Of a stretch of DNA of 64,000 nucleotides, positions 22,624 to 31,882 are shown in pieces; position 1 is the first letter of the stretch, and each line of letters opens with the position of its first letter. The stretch lies in assembly GCF_000820225.1 (NCBI RefSeq), contig NZ_CDDK01000043.1, forward strand, positions 62,001-126,000, given 5' to 3'. The DNA comes from Aeromonas veronii bv. veronii. Lineage in GTDB: Bacteria; Pseudomonadota; Gammaproteobacteria; Enterobacterales; Aeromonadaceae. A program made the position numbers and the translations under genes. Below the pieces are notes generated by a model. That model was not told the DNA's origin. It searched no databases and saw nothing but the letters and a program-made list of their open reading frames with translations.

Positions 22624-23706
22624 TTACCTCACCTTCAGGGTGGCAAGACCCAGCAGCACCAGCACGAGGGTGATGATCCAGAAGCGCACGATGACGCGCG
22701 GCTCCGGCCAGCCCTTCTTCTCGTAGTGGTGATGGATCGGCGCCATGCGGAAGATCCGCACGCCGCGCAGCTTGTATGAACCCACCTGCAGGATCACCGA
22801 GACGGTCTCCATCACGAAGACGCCGCCCATGATCACCAGCAGGAACTCCTGACGGACCAACACGGCGATGGTGCCGAGCGCGCCGCCCAGCGCCAGGGAA
22901 CCAACGTCCCCCATAAAGACCTGCGCCGGATAGGTATTGAACCAGAGGAAACCCAGACCCGCCCCGACAATGGCGGTACAGACGATCACCAGCTCGGAGG
23001 TATAGGGCACGTAGGGAATGTGCAGGTAGCTGGCAAAGTTGACGTTACCGGTAGCCCAGGCGATCAGGGCAAAGCCCCCCGCCACCATCACGGTCGGCAT
23101 GATGGCCAGGCCATCGAGACCGTCGGTCAGGTTGACCGCATTGGAGGTACCGACGATGACAAAGTAGGTCAGCACGATAAACATCAGGCCAAGCTGCGGC
23201 ATCACATCCTTGAGGAAAGGCACCACCAGCTGGGTCTGCCCCTCATGGGTTGCGGTCGCATAGAGGAACACCGCCACCGCCAGCGCTACCGCGGATTGCC
23301 AGAAATACTTCCAGCGTGCGATCAGGCCGTCGGTGTTCTTGCGCACCACCTTGAGGTAGTCATCGGCAAAGCCGATGGCGCCATAGGCTCCCAGCACAAA
23401 CAGCACCAGCCAGACATAGGGGTTGTCGAGGCGGCACCAGAGCAGCACAGACGTGAAAATCGCAGCAATAATCATCAGGCCACCCATGGTCGGGGTGCCC
23501 CGCTTGCTGAGGTGGGACTCGGGACCGTCGTTGCGGATCACCTGACCAAACTTCAGGATCTGCAGGCGACGTATCAGGCGTGGCCCCATCCAGAGGGCAA
23601 CCCCCAGTCCGGTGATGATCGACAGGATGGCGCGAAACGTCAGGTAGGAGAAGACGTTGAAGAAGGTGAAGTGCGGGGTGAGCAGTTCGGCCAGCCAGAC
23701 TAGCAT
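22624..23706 (-). CDS. mraY: Phospho-N-acetylmuramoyl-pentapeptide transferase MraY
   Basis: MraY joins UDP-MurNAc-pentapeptide to undecaprenyl phosphate to give lipid I. The 360-residue, ten-span protein has FADDYLK with the acidic metal site, [10 protein letters not shown] and the cytoplasmic [12 protein letters not shown] loop, all diagnostic. It overlaps the murF 3' end by 7 bp. Confidence 0.97.
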   Translation of the reverse strand: MLVWLAELLTPHFTFFNVFSYLTFRAILSIITGLGVALWMGPRLIRRLQILKFGQVIRNDGPESHLSKRGTPTMGGLMIIAAIFTSVLLWCRLDNPYVWLVLFVLGAYGAIGFADDYLKVVRKNTDGLIARWKYFWQSAVALAVAVFLYATATHEGQTQLVVPFLKDVMPQLGLMFIVLTYFVIVGTSNAVNLTDGLDGLAIMPTVMVAGGFALIAWATGNVNFASYLHIPYVPYTSELVIVCTAIVGAGLGFLWFNTYPAQVFMGDVGSLALGGALGTIAVLVRQEFLLVIMGGVFVMETVSVILQVGSYKLRGVRIFRMAPIHHHYEKKGWPEPRVIVRFWIITLVLVLLGLATLKVR

Positions 23707-25055
23707 GTGGCTGACTCCTGATGGCCTTTGACCATCTCGACGATATCTTCCATGCGGGAGCCACGGGCCCCCTTGACCAGAATCGAAATTTCCTGATGTG
23801 TATTTATCATTTGCGCAAGCACTTCAAACAACGACGCCTTGTTATCGAAATGTCGGCCAGCCGCGGCATCTGCGGTGTGGCGACTCTCTTCCCCCACTGT
23901 CAGCACGGCATCCAGACCGCGCTCGCGGGCATGACGGCCAACCCGGGCGTGTTGCTCGGCAGACTCCTCACCCAGTTCCCGCATATCACCGAACACCAGC
24001 ACCTTGAAGCCGCCCATGGCGGTCAGGGCATCGATGCCCGCCAGCACGGACTCCACACTGGCATTGTAGGTATCATCCACCAGAGTCAGACCACCCCAGC
24101 GCTGGACGCAGAAGCGCCCCTTGACCGGTGCCATCTGTTCCAGCCCCGCCTTGACGGAGCCGAGGGATGCGCCGAGGGCCAGGCAGCCCGCGGCAGCAGC
24201 CAGTGCGTTGGCCACGTTGTGGCGACCCGGGATCGCCAGAGTCAGGCTCAGCTCGCCCTGCGGGGTCACCATCACGAACTCGGCGCAGCCTCGCTCGTTG
24301 AGCACAAGGTTGCGCGCATGGAACGGTTGGCTCTGACCTTCGATGGAGAAGGCGCACTGAATGCCGCGTTCCCGCCACTTCGGCCAGAATTCATTGTCGG
24401 CGTTGACGATGGCGGTGCCACCCTCGCTCAGCCCCTCAAAGATTTCGCTCTTGGCGTGGAACACCCCTTCCAGCGAGCCGAAGCCCTCCAGATGGGCCGC
24501 CGCCACGTTGTTGATGATGGCGGCATCGGGTTTGGCCAGTGAAGTAGTCCAGGCGATTTCGCCCGGATGGTTGGCACCCAGCTCCATCACCGCAAACTTG
24601 TGTTGCGGTTCGAGGCGCAGCAGGGTGAGCGGCACGCCCACCTCGTTGTTGAAGTTGCCAGCGGTGGCCAGCACTTCCCCTTCGTTGCGCAGGATGGCGG
24701 TTGCCATCTCCTTCACCGTGGTCTTGCCGCAGCTGCCGGTAATGGCCAGCACTTTCGGGTTGATGCGCTCGCGTACCAGCTTGCCGAGTCGGCCCAGTCC
24801 TTTCAGACTGTCGGTCACCACCAGCTGGGGGATGGCCAGCGGCAGCTCACGCTCGACCAGCAGGGCAGAGGCCCCTGCCTGAACGGCCTGCTCGCAAAAA
24901 TCGTGGGCATCGAAGCGCTCGCCGCGCAGAGCAACGAACAGGGCACCCGCGCCCAGAGTGCGGGTGTCGGTACTGACGACGGTGATCTCGCCGTCGTCAC
25001 CAATCAGACGGGCATCGAGTACCTGAGCCAGCTCGGCAAGCCTGAGGGTCATCAT
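23700..25055 (-). CDS. murF: UDP-MurNAc-tripeptide--D-Ala-D-Ala ligase MurF
   Basis: MurF adds D-Ala-D-Ala to complete the cytoplasmic pentapeptide precursor. The 451-residue protein has the P-loop [13 protein letters not shown] (about 104-116), the ENGAxHPGE-type segment [10 protein letters not shown] and DDTYNAS near 320. It overlaps murE by 4 bp and mraY by 7 bp. The D-Ala-D-Ala ligase itself is not in this cluster. Confidence 0.97.
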   Translation of the reverse strand: MMTLRLAELAQVLDARLIGDDGEITVVSTDTRTLGAGALFVALRGERFDAHDFCEQAVQAGASALLVERELPLAIPQLVVTDSLKGLGRLGKLVRERINPKVLAITGSCGKTTVKEMATAILRNEGEVLATAGNFNNEVGVPLTLLRLEPQHKFAVMELGANHPGEIAWTTSLAKPDAAIINNVAAAHLEGFGSLEGVFHAKSEIFEGLSEGGTAIVNADNEFWPKWRERGIQCAFSIEGQSQPFHARNLVLNERGCAEFVMVTPQGELSLTLAIPGRHNVANALAAAAGCLALGASLGSVKAGLEQMAPVKGRFCVQRWGGLTLVDDTYNASVESVLAGIDALTAMGGFKVLVFGDMRELGEESAEQHARVGRHARERGLDAVLTVGEESRHTADAAAGRHFDNKASLFEVLAQMINTHQEISILVKGARGSRMEDIVEMVKGHQESATC

Positions 25056-26533
25056 TTGAATGACTCCAATAATGTGTGCAAGGCGGCCGCAACGGTTTCC
25101 CGGTCGCTGTAGTGCCGCTTGTCGGTTCCAATGATCTGATAATCCTCGTGACCCTTACCGGCCACCAGGATGATGTCCTGTTTGCTCGCCTGACCGATGG
25201 CCAGCGCAATCGCCTTGACCCGGTCATGCTCCACCTGCACCGCAGCAGGATCGCGAAGACCCGCCACCATGTCGGCCATGATCCGGGCCGGCTCCTCGGT
25301 ACGGGGATTGTCGTCGGTCAGGATCACGCGATCCGCATACTGCTCGGCCATGGCGGCCATCATGGGGCGCTTGCCGCGATCGCGGTCGCCACCACAACCG
25401 ATCAGGCACCAGAGCTGGCCTGTGCAGTGCACCCGCAGGGCCTGCAATGCCTTCTCCAGCGCATCCGGGGTGTGGGCGTAATCGACCACCGCCAGCGGCG
25501 TATCGCCACCGCCGAAACACTCCATGCGACCGGTCACTGGCTGCAATTTCGGGGCAGTTGCCAGCAGCTCGTTGAAGTCGTAACCAAGCACCAGCATCAC
25601 GCCCATCGCGGCCAGCACATTGCTGACGTTGAAGCGCCCGAGCAAGGGGGCGGATAATACACCATTCCCCCAGCTTGAGTTAATCTGCGCGCGAAAACCT
25701 TGCTGGTGAAAATCAAGCTGCTGCGCCGTTAATTGACGGCCAGAATGGTGTTCAATCGGGCCATTAACGCTGAACGCCACCGCTGCCGGGTACTTTTCGA
25801 GCCACTTGGCACCCAGCTCGTCATCGCGGTTGATCACTGCATTCGACTCATCGACCAGTTGCAGCAACTGCTCTTTGGCCGCGCCATAGGCTTCCATGGT
25901 GCCGTGGTAGTCGAGGTGATCCCGGCTCAGGTTGGTGAAAACGGCAGCGGCAAACGGCAGTGCGGCAACACGATGCTGCACCAGACCATGGCTGGAGACC
26001 TCCATAGCCACCAGATCCGCCCCCTGCGCTTGCAGCGCAGCCAGATTGGCTTGCACCTGAACGGCACTGCCGGTGGTATTTTCCGCTTCGATCAAATTGC
26101 CAAACAGGCCGTTGCCGATGGTGCCCATCACACCCGCCTTGCCACCCAGCAGGGTGCGCCAGTTGGCGACCAGCAGTGCTGTAGTGCTCTTGCCGTTGGT
26201 GCCGGTGATCCCGACCAGATCCAATTTTTGGGCTGGCTGATCGTAGAAATAGCCCGCAAGAGCAGAGAGGTGAGCGGGCAGATCCCGCATCCCGATACAG
26301 GGAACCGGAGTCGATGGCGGGATAAATTCACCATCCTCCTCAAACACAACAGCGGTCGCTCCCTGAGCCACCGCCTGTTCGATAAACCGTCTGCCATCCA
26401 CCTGATGACCACGAATGGCCACGAAAAGCGAGCCGGGGCCAACCCGCCGACTATCCAGCTGGATATCGGTCAGGGTGAGCGCCGGCGCCTGGATACCGAA
26501 GGGGCGCAGTAATGCATCAAGTGCGCGGGACAA
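25052..26533 (-). CDS. murE: UDP-MurNAc-L-Ala-D-Glu--meso-diaminopimelate ligase MurE
   Basis: MurE adds meso-diaminopimelate to the stem peptide. It has the P-loop GITGTNGKST, the YAHTPDALEK motif and DNPRTEEP, the diaminopimelate-recognising DNPR signature. I set the start at TTG 26531-26533 (SRALDALLRPFG) because GGAGG stands 6 bp upstream and the 493-residue product then fits the family (495 in E. coli). It overlaps the 3' end of ftsI by 17 bp. Confidence 0.95.
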   Translation of the reverse strand: MSRALDALLRPFGIQAPALTLTDIQLDSRRVGPGSLFVAIRGHQVDGRRFIEQAVAQGATAVVFEEDGEFIPPSTPVPCIGMRDLPAHLSALAGYFYDQPAQKLDLVGITGTNGKSTTALLVANWRTLLGGKAGVMGTIGNGLFGNLIEAENTTGSAVQVQANLAALQAQGADLVAMEVSSHGLVQHRVAALPFAAAVFTNLSRDHLDYHGTMEAYGAAKEQLLQLVDESNAVINRDDELGAKWLEKYPAAVAFSVNGPIEHHSGRQLTAQQLDFHQQGFRAQINSSWGNGVLSAPLLGRFNVSNVLAAMGVMLVLGYDFNELLATAPKLQPVTGRMECFGGGDTPLAVVDYAHTPDALEKALQALRVHCTGQLWCLIGCGGDRDRGKRPMMAAMAEQYADRVILTDDNPRTEEPARIMADMVAGLRDPAAVQVEHDRVKAIALAIGQASKQDIILVAGKGHEDYQIIGTDKRHYSDRETVAAALHTLLESFK

Positions 26534-28271
26534 GAGAAGCCTCCGTACGGGCAAGTTTGGTGGGCACCGCTGGCGGCACCGCATCGGGACGAATATTGAA
26601 GAGCTGCAGCACCCCGCCCATGGCCTCTGCAAACGGTGGGGTCGCCACGGCGCCGCCATAATAGGCGCTGCCTTTTGGCTCGTTGATCACCACCACCATG
26701 ACGAAACGGGGATCACTGGCGGGTGCGAAACCGGCAAACCAGGCCATGTAATCCTTGCCATAGCCACCGGCGACGGCGACCTTGGCGGTACCACTCTTGC
26801 CACCGACCCGATAGCCCGGGATCTTGGCTTTTGGAATGGCGTTGTCGACCACATACTCCAGCGCCTGCAACATGGCAGCGGCGTTGTTGTGATCGATAAC
26901 CTGCTCACCCTTGGGCGGCGTAGTCACCTTGACGATGGAGAGCGGCACCCGTTTGCCCTTGTTGGCCAGGGTGGCGTAGGCGGAAGCCAGCTGCAGCGGG
27001 GTGACTCGCAGACCATAACCGAACGAGAGGGTTGCTCGCTCGATATCGGACCAGCGACGACGCTGGGGCAGCATGCCGCTGCTCTCGCCCATCAGCCCGC
27101 TGCCGGTATCCATGCCGAAACCGAACATGCTGAGGGTATTGATCATCTCCTGCGCCGGCATCCGCAGCGCGATACGCGACATACCGATGTTGGAGGAGTA
27201 ACGCAGGATATCGTAGAGGTTGGTCGCCTTGTGGATACTAACGTCCTTGATCTGCTTGGCACCGATAAAGAGCGGACCACCGGGAATGAAATCTTTCCAG
27301 CTGGTGACACCTGCCTGCAAGGCGCTGAGCAAAATCAATGGCTTGACGGTCGAACCCGGCTCGTAGGTATCAGTCACCACCCGGTTGCGTACCCGGAAGC
27401 TCTGATACTGGCCGCGGTTGTTCGGGTTATAGGAGGGGGTGTTGACCATGGCGAGCACTTCACCGGTCTTGATATCCAGCATCACCATGGAGCCGGAGGT
27501 CGCCTTGTTCTCGTCGGTTGCCCGCTTGAGGGCTCGGTAGGCCAGAGCCTGCACCCGCTGATCGATACTGAGCTGCAGATCGTTGGCGTTCTTGCCCTCT
27601 TTGACGATGCCAAGCCGCTCGATGACGCGCCCCTGACGATCCTTGCGCACCCGCATTTCGCCGGGTGTCGCCGTCAGCCACTCGTTGTAGCTGCGCTCGA
27701 TCCCTTCAATACCGCTGCCATCGATGTTGGTTACCCCCACCAGATGGGCGCTGATCTCGCCGGTCGGGTAGAAGCGGCGTGCTTCGGGGCGCAGGTAGAC
27801 GCCCCCCAGCTTGAGCCCCTTGATATATTCCGCCACCGCAGGAGTAACCTGACGCTGCAGATAGACGAAGCGTTTGCTGGGGTTGGCGATGCGGTGTTTG
27901 AGGGTATTGATGTCGAGCTTGAGCACGGCGGAGAGCGCCAGCCAGGCGCGCTCATTATTGATGGCACCAGATTCATGCACCGTCTTGGGATCGGCCCAGA
28001 CAGCTTCGACCGGCACAGAAACCGCCAGCTGCTCGCCGTTGCGATCGGTGATCATGCCGCGCACCGCCTGGGTAGAGGTGGTACGCAGGGAACGCATATC
28101 CCCTTCCTGACGCAGACGATCCGGATTGATCACCTGGATCCAGGCCAGACGCAGGATCAGACCCACAAACGCGATGCCGATAAACACCGCAAGCGTGCGA
28201 AAGCGCCACGGATAGATCGATGGCGCTTTGACATTCGCTTTGGCAGCTTTGGCTGTAGCCTTGCGTTTCAT
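26517..28271 (-). CDS. ftsI: Septal transpeptidase FtsI (PBP3)
   Basis: FtsI cross-links septal peptidoglycan and is a main beta-lactam target. The 584-residue class B PBP has a cytoplasmic basic tail, one membrane segment (about 27-43), the non-catalytic pedestal domain and a transpeptidase domain. The active-site motifs are STVKPL (SxxK), SSN (SxN) and KSGT, the KSG form of the KTG motif that also occurs in Pseudomonas PBP3. It overlaps ftsL by 4 bp. Confidence 0.97.
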   Translation of the reverse strand: MKRKATAKAAKANVKAPSIYPWRFRTLAVFIGIAFVGLILRLAWIQVINPDRLRQEGDMRSLRTTSTQAVRGMITDRNGEQLAVSVPVEAVWADPKTVHESGAINNERAWLALSAVLKLDINTLKHRIANPSKRFVYLQRQVTPAVAEYIKGLKLGGVYLRPEARRFYPTGEISAHLVGVTNIDGSGIEGIERSYNEWLTATPGEMRVRKDRQGRVIERLGIVKEGKNANDLQLSIDQRVQALAYRALKRATDENKATSGSMVMLDIKTGEVLAMVNTPSYNPNNRGQYQSFRVRNRVVTDTYEPGSTVKPLILLSALQAGVTSWKDFIPGGPLFIGAKQIKDVSIHKATNLYDILRYSSNIGMSRIALRMPAQEMINTLSMFGFGMDTGSGLMGESSGMLPQRRRWSDIERATLSFGYGLRVTPLQLASAYATLANKGKRVPLSIVKVTTPPKGEQVIDHNNAAAMLQALEYVVDNAIPKAKIPGYRVGGKSGTAKVAVAGGYGKDYMAWFAGFAPASDPRFVMVVVINEPKGSAYYGGAVATPPFAEAMGGVLQLFNIRPDAVPPAVPTKLARTEASLVPRT

Positions 28272-28582
28272 GGTTGGGTAATTACCTTCTCGGTGGTCAC
28301 CAGCGGACGACCCATCTGCAACTTGTCCATCGCCAGACTCGCTACCCGGGAGTGTTCAGCCAGGGTGCCCTGCTCCAGCAGCAGGTGGCGCCATTCGATA
28401 TTGAGGCGATCCTCTTCTGCCATCAGATCGTTCTGCTTGGCCGTCAGACCACGGGTCATGTTGGTCACCAGGATCACGGCAAACGCGGTCACCAGCACGG
28501 CGACCGACAGAAAAATCTGCAGCTTGTGCCGCCAGAGATCGGCAACGATCTCCTTGGCCAGATGAACACGCACTTCGCTCAT
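28268..28582 (-). CDS. ftsL: Cell division protein FtsL
   Basis: This small bitopic divisome protein forms the FtsQ-FtsL-FtsB complex. The 104-residue protein has a cytoplasmic tail, a membrane segment (about 19-39, IFLSVAVLVTAFAVILVTN) and a periplasmic coiled coil. It is identified by position between rsmH and ftsI as well as by this architecture, because FtsL sequences diverge strongly. Confidence 0.93.
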   Translation of the reverse strand: MSEVRVHLAKEIVADLWRHKLQIFLSVAVLVTAFAVILVTNMTRGLTAKQNDLMAEEDRLNIEWRHLLLEQGTLAEHSRVASLAMDKLQMGRPLVTTEKVITQP

Positions 28583-28585
28583 CGC

Positions 28586-29524
28586 TTACTCCGCCAACCG
28601 TTCGGCAACCCGCAGCACCGAGCTGCGTGACCGGCTGTTTTCAGATACTTCATGATCAGAAGGCTTGAGTGCCTTGCCGACCGACTTCAATTTGCGACCG
28701 CCAGCCAGCTGGGCCTCGGTCAACGGAATGCCGTAAGGCACTTCCGGCCCCTTCTCGTGCTTGCGGATGAAATGCTTTACCAAGCGGTCTTCCAGCGAAT
28801 GGAAGCTGATCACTGACAGACGGCCATGTGGTGCCAGCACCTCCAGCGCACCGTTGAGTGCGGTTTCGATCTCGTCCAGCTCGCTGTTGATATAGATGCG
28901 AATGGCCTGGAAACTGCGGGTTGCCGCATGCTTGCCCTTCTCCTTGCTCGGATTGACCCGGGCAATCATCTCCGCCAGTTGACGGGTACGCACATAAGGC
29001 TCGGTCACACGGTCATGCACGATGGCGCGGGCGATCTTCTTGGCAAAACGCTCCTCACCGAAGGTCTTCAGCACCCAGGCGATGTCATCCACATCGGCCT
29101 TGGCCAGCCACTCGGCGGCGCTCTGACCGGAGGTGGGGTCCATCCGCATATCGAGCGGACCATCTTTCATAAAGCTGAAGCCGCGCTCGGCATCATCCAG
29201 CTGGGGTGAAGAGACCCCCAGATCCAGCAGGAAGCCATCCACCTTGCCCAGCAAACCGCGCTCATCCAGATAGGAGGCGATGCCGGAGAAGGGGCCGTGC
29301 ACGATTTCGAAGCGGGGATCCTGGATCTTGGCCGCTTCGGCGATCGCCTGGGGATCGCGGTCGATGGCGATCAGGCGGCCATTGGGGCCAAGGTGCTGCA
29401 GGATCAGACGAGAATGACCACCACGGCCAAAAGTACCGTCGACGTAGACACCGTCCGGCTTGATGGCCAGACCTTCAACGGCTTCGTGCAGCAGCACTGT
29501 GATGTGTTCAGCGGCTTGGGTCAT
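28586..29524 (-). CDS. rsmH: 16S rRNA m4C1402 methyltransferase RsmH (MraW)
   Basis: RsmH N4-methylates C1402 of 16S rRNA. RsmI, also in this window, adds the 2'-O-methyl to the same nucleotide. The 312-residue protein has [13 protein letters not shown], the SAM motif [10 protein letters not shown] and [20 protein letters not shown]. It directly abuts mraZ and lies 3 bp before ftsL. Confidence 0.97.
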   Translation of the reverse strand: MTQAAEHITVLLHEAVEGLAIKPDGVYVDGTFGRGGHSRLILQHLGPNGRLIAIDRDPQAIAEAAKIQDPRFEIVHGPFSGIASYLDERGLLGKVDGFLLDLGVSSPQLDDAERGFSFMKDGPLDMRMDPTSGQSAAEWLAKADVDDIAWVLKTFGEERFAKKIARAIVHDRVTEPYVRTRQLAEMIARVNPSKEKGKHAATRSFQAIRIYINSELDEIETALNGALEVLAPHGRLSVISFHSLEDRLVKHFIRKHEKGPEVPYGIPLTEAQLAGGRKLKSVGKALKPSDHEVSENSRSRSSVLRVAERLAE

Positions 29525-29983
29525 TTATAAAGAGAAATCCTGTAGTCGTGGTGAGCTTGCCCAATCGTCCCCGGGCAGACCCAAGATGTCGTCATTGACC
29601 TGTTGTTGCCAGCGGGCTTCATCCCACAGCTCAAACTTGTTGAGCTGGCCCACCAGCATGATTTTCTTGTCCAGCCCCGCATGGTTGCGCAGTGGCTGGC
29701 TGAGCAGCAGACGGCCATTGCCATCCAGCTCGCATTCGGTTGCATGTCCCAGCAGCAGTCGCTGCAAGCGGCGCTCTTGCGGATTCATGCTGGAGAGAGT
29801 CTTGAGCTTGCGCTCGACCTCTTCCCATTCATTCAGGGGATAAAGCAGCAAACAGGGATGGGCAATATCGATGGTGCAGACCAGCTGGCCGTCGCTTTCA
29901 TCGCGCAGCCAATCACGGAATTTGGTCGGAATTGCCAGCCGCCCTTTACTGTCCAGGCTGATGGCATGAGCGCCACGCAACAA
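29525..29983 (-). CDS. mraZ: Transcriptional regulator MraZ
   Basis: MraZ is an AbrB-fold DNA-binding protein that forms ring oligomers and represses its own dcw promoter. The 152-residue length equals that of E. coli MraZ. The two DSKGRxxxP/DGNGRLLL repeats are present ([13 protein letters not shown] and [13 protein letters not shown]). I chose TTG 29981-29983 (L-R-G-A-H-A), aligned with E. coli MFRGA and preceded by CAGGGA. A longer frame from an upstream ATG would run through the operator. The operator lies at 30016-30055. Confidence 0.93.
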   Translation of the reverse strand: MLRGAHAISLDSKGRLAIPTKFRDWLRDESDGQLVCTIDIAHPCLLLYPLNEWEEVERKLKTLSSMNPQERRLQRLLLGHATECELDGNGRLLLSQPLRNHAGLDKKIMLVGQLNKFELWDEARWQQQVNDDILGLPGDDWASSPRLQDFSL

Positions 29984-30015
29984 ATTGCAGTCCCTGAAGG
30001 TGAGTGAGCAGGCAG

Positions 30016-30055
30016 ATTGCCCCTCTAAAAACCACTTTGATCCACTTTTCCCCAC
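30016..30055 (-). promoter_or_regulatory. MraZ operator: four 10-bp-spaced GTGG-type repeats
   Basis: Read on the minus strand, four consecutive 10-mers start GTGGGG (30046-30055), GTGGAT (30036-30045), GTGGTT (30026-30035) and GAGGGG (30016-30025). MraZ is known to bind TGGG-type repeats spaced by 5 bp in front of mraZ. The first repeat falls on the inferred transcription start. Confidence 0.8.
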
Positions 30056-30060
30056 CTTGA

Positions 30061-30089
30061 AGTTTAAGGACGTGCAGGGGGCTTTTCAA
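30061..30089 (-). promoter_or_regulatory. Candidate dcw (mraZ) promoter
   Basis: On the minus strand TTGAAA (30084-30089), a 17-bp spacer and TAAACT (30061-30066) give 5/6 and 4/6 matches to the sigma-70 consensus. Transcription would start near 30054, inside the first MraZ repeat, so MraZ binding should block it. Confidence 0.6.
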
Positions 30090-30383
30090 GCAAGGAGATG
30101 GGACAGAGGGAACATATTGACGCAGCAATTGCATGCTGCGGATTGAGTAGGTTGATTTTCCACAAGTTATTTGGCGTTAAACTCTGGTGATTAATTGAAA
30201 TAAGTGAATGAACTGAGAACACACACAATATGCGGGTGCGAACAACCATCCCGGGTTCTATCACCATCTATCGCTGCCATCGTGCCAAATACGAAACTAT
30301 TCGATTGATTTAAAACATATAATTTCATTCAAAATGACAAGGCCGAGAATATCCTGCCAACGAAGCCATATTTTCTCATGCAT
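30090..30383. other. AT-rich non-coding region between rnpB terminator and mraZ promoter
   Basis: This stretch holds no gene I can support. It is AT-richer than the flanking genes, as expected for the upstream region of a strong promoter. A 20-bp near-palindrome, CGCAGCA-N6-TGCTGCG, lies at 30121-30140, about 75 bp upstream of the inferred mraZ start. A 67-codon open frame on the minus strand looks random. Confidence 0.6.
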
Positions 30384-30417
30384 AAAAAAGAGCCCCGCGA
30401 TAAATCGCGGGGCTCTT
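30384..30417 (-). terminator. Terminator of rnpB
   Basis: A perfect 13-bp GC-rich stem (arms 30388-30400 and 30405-30417, 4-nt loop) is followed on the minus strand by a T-run. It lies 7 bp past the 3' end of the RNase P RNA. Confidence 0.9.
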
Positions 30418-30423
30418 CGGAAT

Positions 30424-30815
<392 letters not shown>

Positions 30816-30821
30816 GCGCGG

Positions 30822-30851
30822 ATTATAGCCTTGCGATACGCACGGGGTAAA
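30822..30851 (-). promoter_or_regulatory. rnpB promoter
   Basis: On the minus strand TTTACC (30846-30851), an 18-bp spacer and a perfect TATAAT (30822-30827) lie just before the RNA 5' end near 30815. The discriminator after the -10 is GC-rich (CCGCGCC), as in stringently controlled stable-RNA promoters. Confidence 0.75.
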
Positions 30852-30969
30852 CCGGCAATTCCCGTTTACAGCCATTTATCGCGCTTTGGCCATCGTTTAC
30901 AGACTGAATGCTCGCCGGTTCGGGGGATTGCACAGGTCAGAAAAAAGTCTACTGGCCTATTTCATCGGC

Positions 30970-31803
30970 TCAATAGTGCTCGAGACCGTATTTGTAGAGG
31001 GCATTCTTCTTCACACCGTGGATCTCGGCGGTCAGGGCGGCCGCTTTTTTCAGTGGCAACTCGGCCACCAGCAGACCCAGAGTACGGATCGCCTCGGCTG
31101 GCAGATCCTCTTCTTCTTTGGCGGCGCCAGCCACGACCAGCACGATCTCGCCGCGGCAGCGGTTGTCATCCTCACCAAGCCAGGTCAGCATTTCGGACGC
31201 TGGCAGACCGTGGATCGACTCGAAGGTCTTGGTCAGCTCGCGGCACACCACCACCTGACGCTCACCGAGAATGCGAGCAATCGCTTCCACTGTATCCTGC
31301 ACACGGCGCGGGGATTCGTAGAACACCAGCGAGCGGGTGTCTTCAATAACGGCTTGCAGGCGATCGTCACGTCCCTTGCTCTTGGCGGGCAGGAAGCCCT
31401 CAAAGGCAAAGCGATCGGTGGGCAGACCGGCCGCGCTCAGGGCGGTGATGGCGGCACAGGGACCGGGCAGCGGCACCACCTTGACCCCGGCTTCACGACA
31501 GCGGGTGACCAAGTGATAACCGGGGTCGCTGATGAGCGGGGTGCCGGCATCGGAGACCAGCGCAACACTCTTGCCCTCTTTGATCCGGCCGATCAGCACA
31601 TCGGCTTTCTGCTGCTCGTTGTGATCGTGCAGGGCGAAGGTCGGCACCGAGATTTGGTAGTGGCTGAGCAGGATACCGGTATGACGGGTATCTTCGGCTG
31701 CCACCAGATCGACACTGCGTAAAATGTCCAATGCACGCTGGGTGATGTCCGTCAGATTGCCGATCGGAGTGGGGACTATATACAGGGTTGGGATGTCACT
31801 CAT
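30970..31803 (-). CDS. rsmI: 16S rRNA 2'-O-ribose C1402 methyltransferase RsmI
   Basis: RsmI methylates the 2'-O of C1402, next to the N4 methylation made by RsmH. The 277-residue protein has the tetrapyrrole-methylase fold, with [10 protein letters not shown] (about 12-21), AAEDTRHTG, and the SAM loop [12 protein letters not shown] (about 85-96). It is divergent from lpoA, the conserved arrangement in gamma-proteobacteria. Confidence 0.96.
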   Translation of the reverse strand: MSDIPTLYIVPTPIGNLTDITQRALDILRSVDLVAAEDTRHTGILLSHYQISVPTFALHDHNEQQKADVLIGRIKEGKSVALVSDAGTPLISDPGYHLVTRCREAGVKVVPLPGPCAAITALSAAGLPTDRFAFEGFLPAKSKGRDDRLQAVIEDTRSLVFYESPRRVQDTVEAIARILGERQVVVCRELTKTFESIHGLPASEMLTWLGEDDNRCRGEIVLVVAGAAKEEEDLPAEAIRTLGLLVAELPLKKAAALTAEIHGVKKNALYKYGLEHY

Positions 31804-31826
31804 GGGATCTCCGAGTGCCCCGACAA

Positions 31827-31855
31827 TTGTGTCGCCATATTGGCCCGTTTACACT
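31827..31855 (+). promoter_or_regulatory. Candidate lpoA promoter
   Basis: TTGTGT (31827-31832), 17 bp, then TACACT (31850-31855) lie 28 bp before the chosen lpoA ATG. The implied start near 31862 lies downstream of an alternative in-frame ATG at 31856, which favours ATG 31883. Confidence 0.4.
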
Positions 31856-31882
31856 ATGGGGAACTTCAACACTGGTCGGGGA

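Noticed and set aside
26415..28565. 716-codon open frame antisense to ftsI
   Set aside because: Shadow of ftsI and ftsL with a biased composition.
30064..30267. 67-codon minus-strand frame upstream of mraZ
   Set aside because: It crosses the inferred promoter, has no good ribosome-binding site and resembles nothing known.
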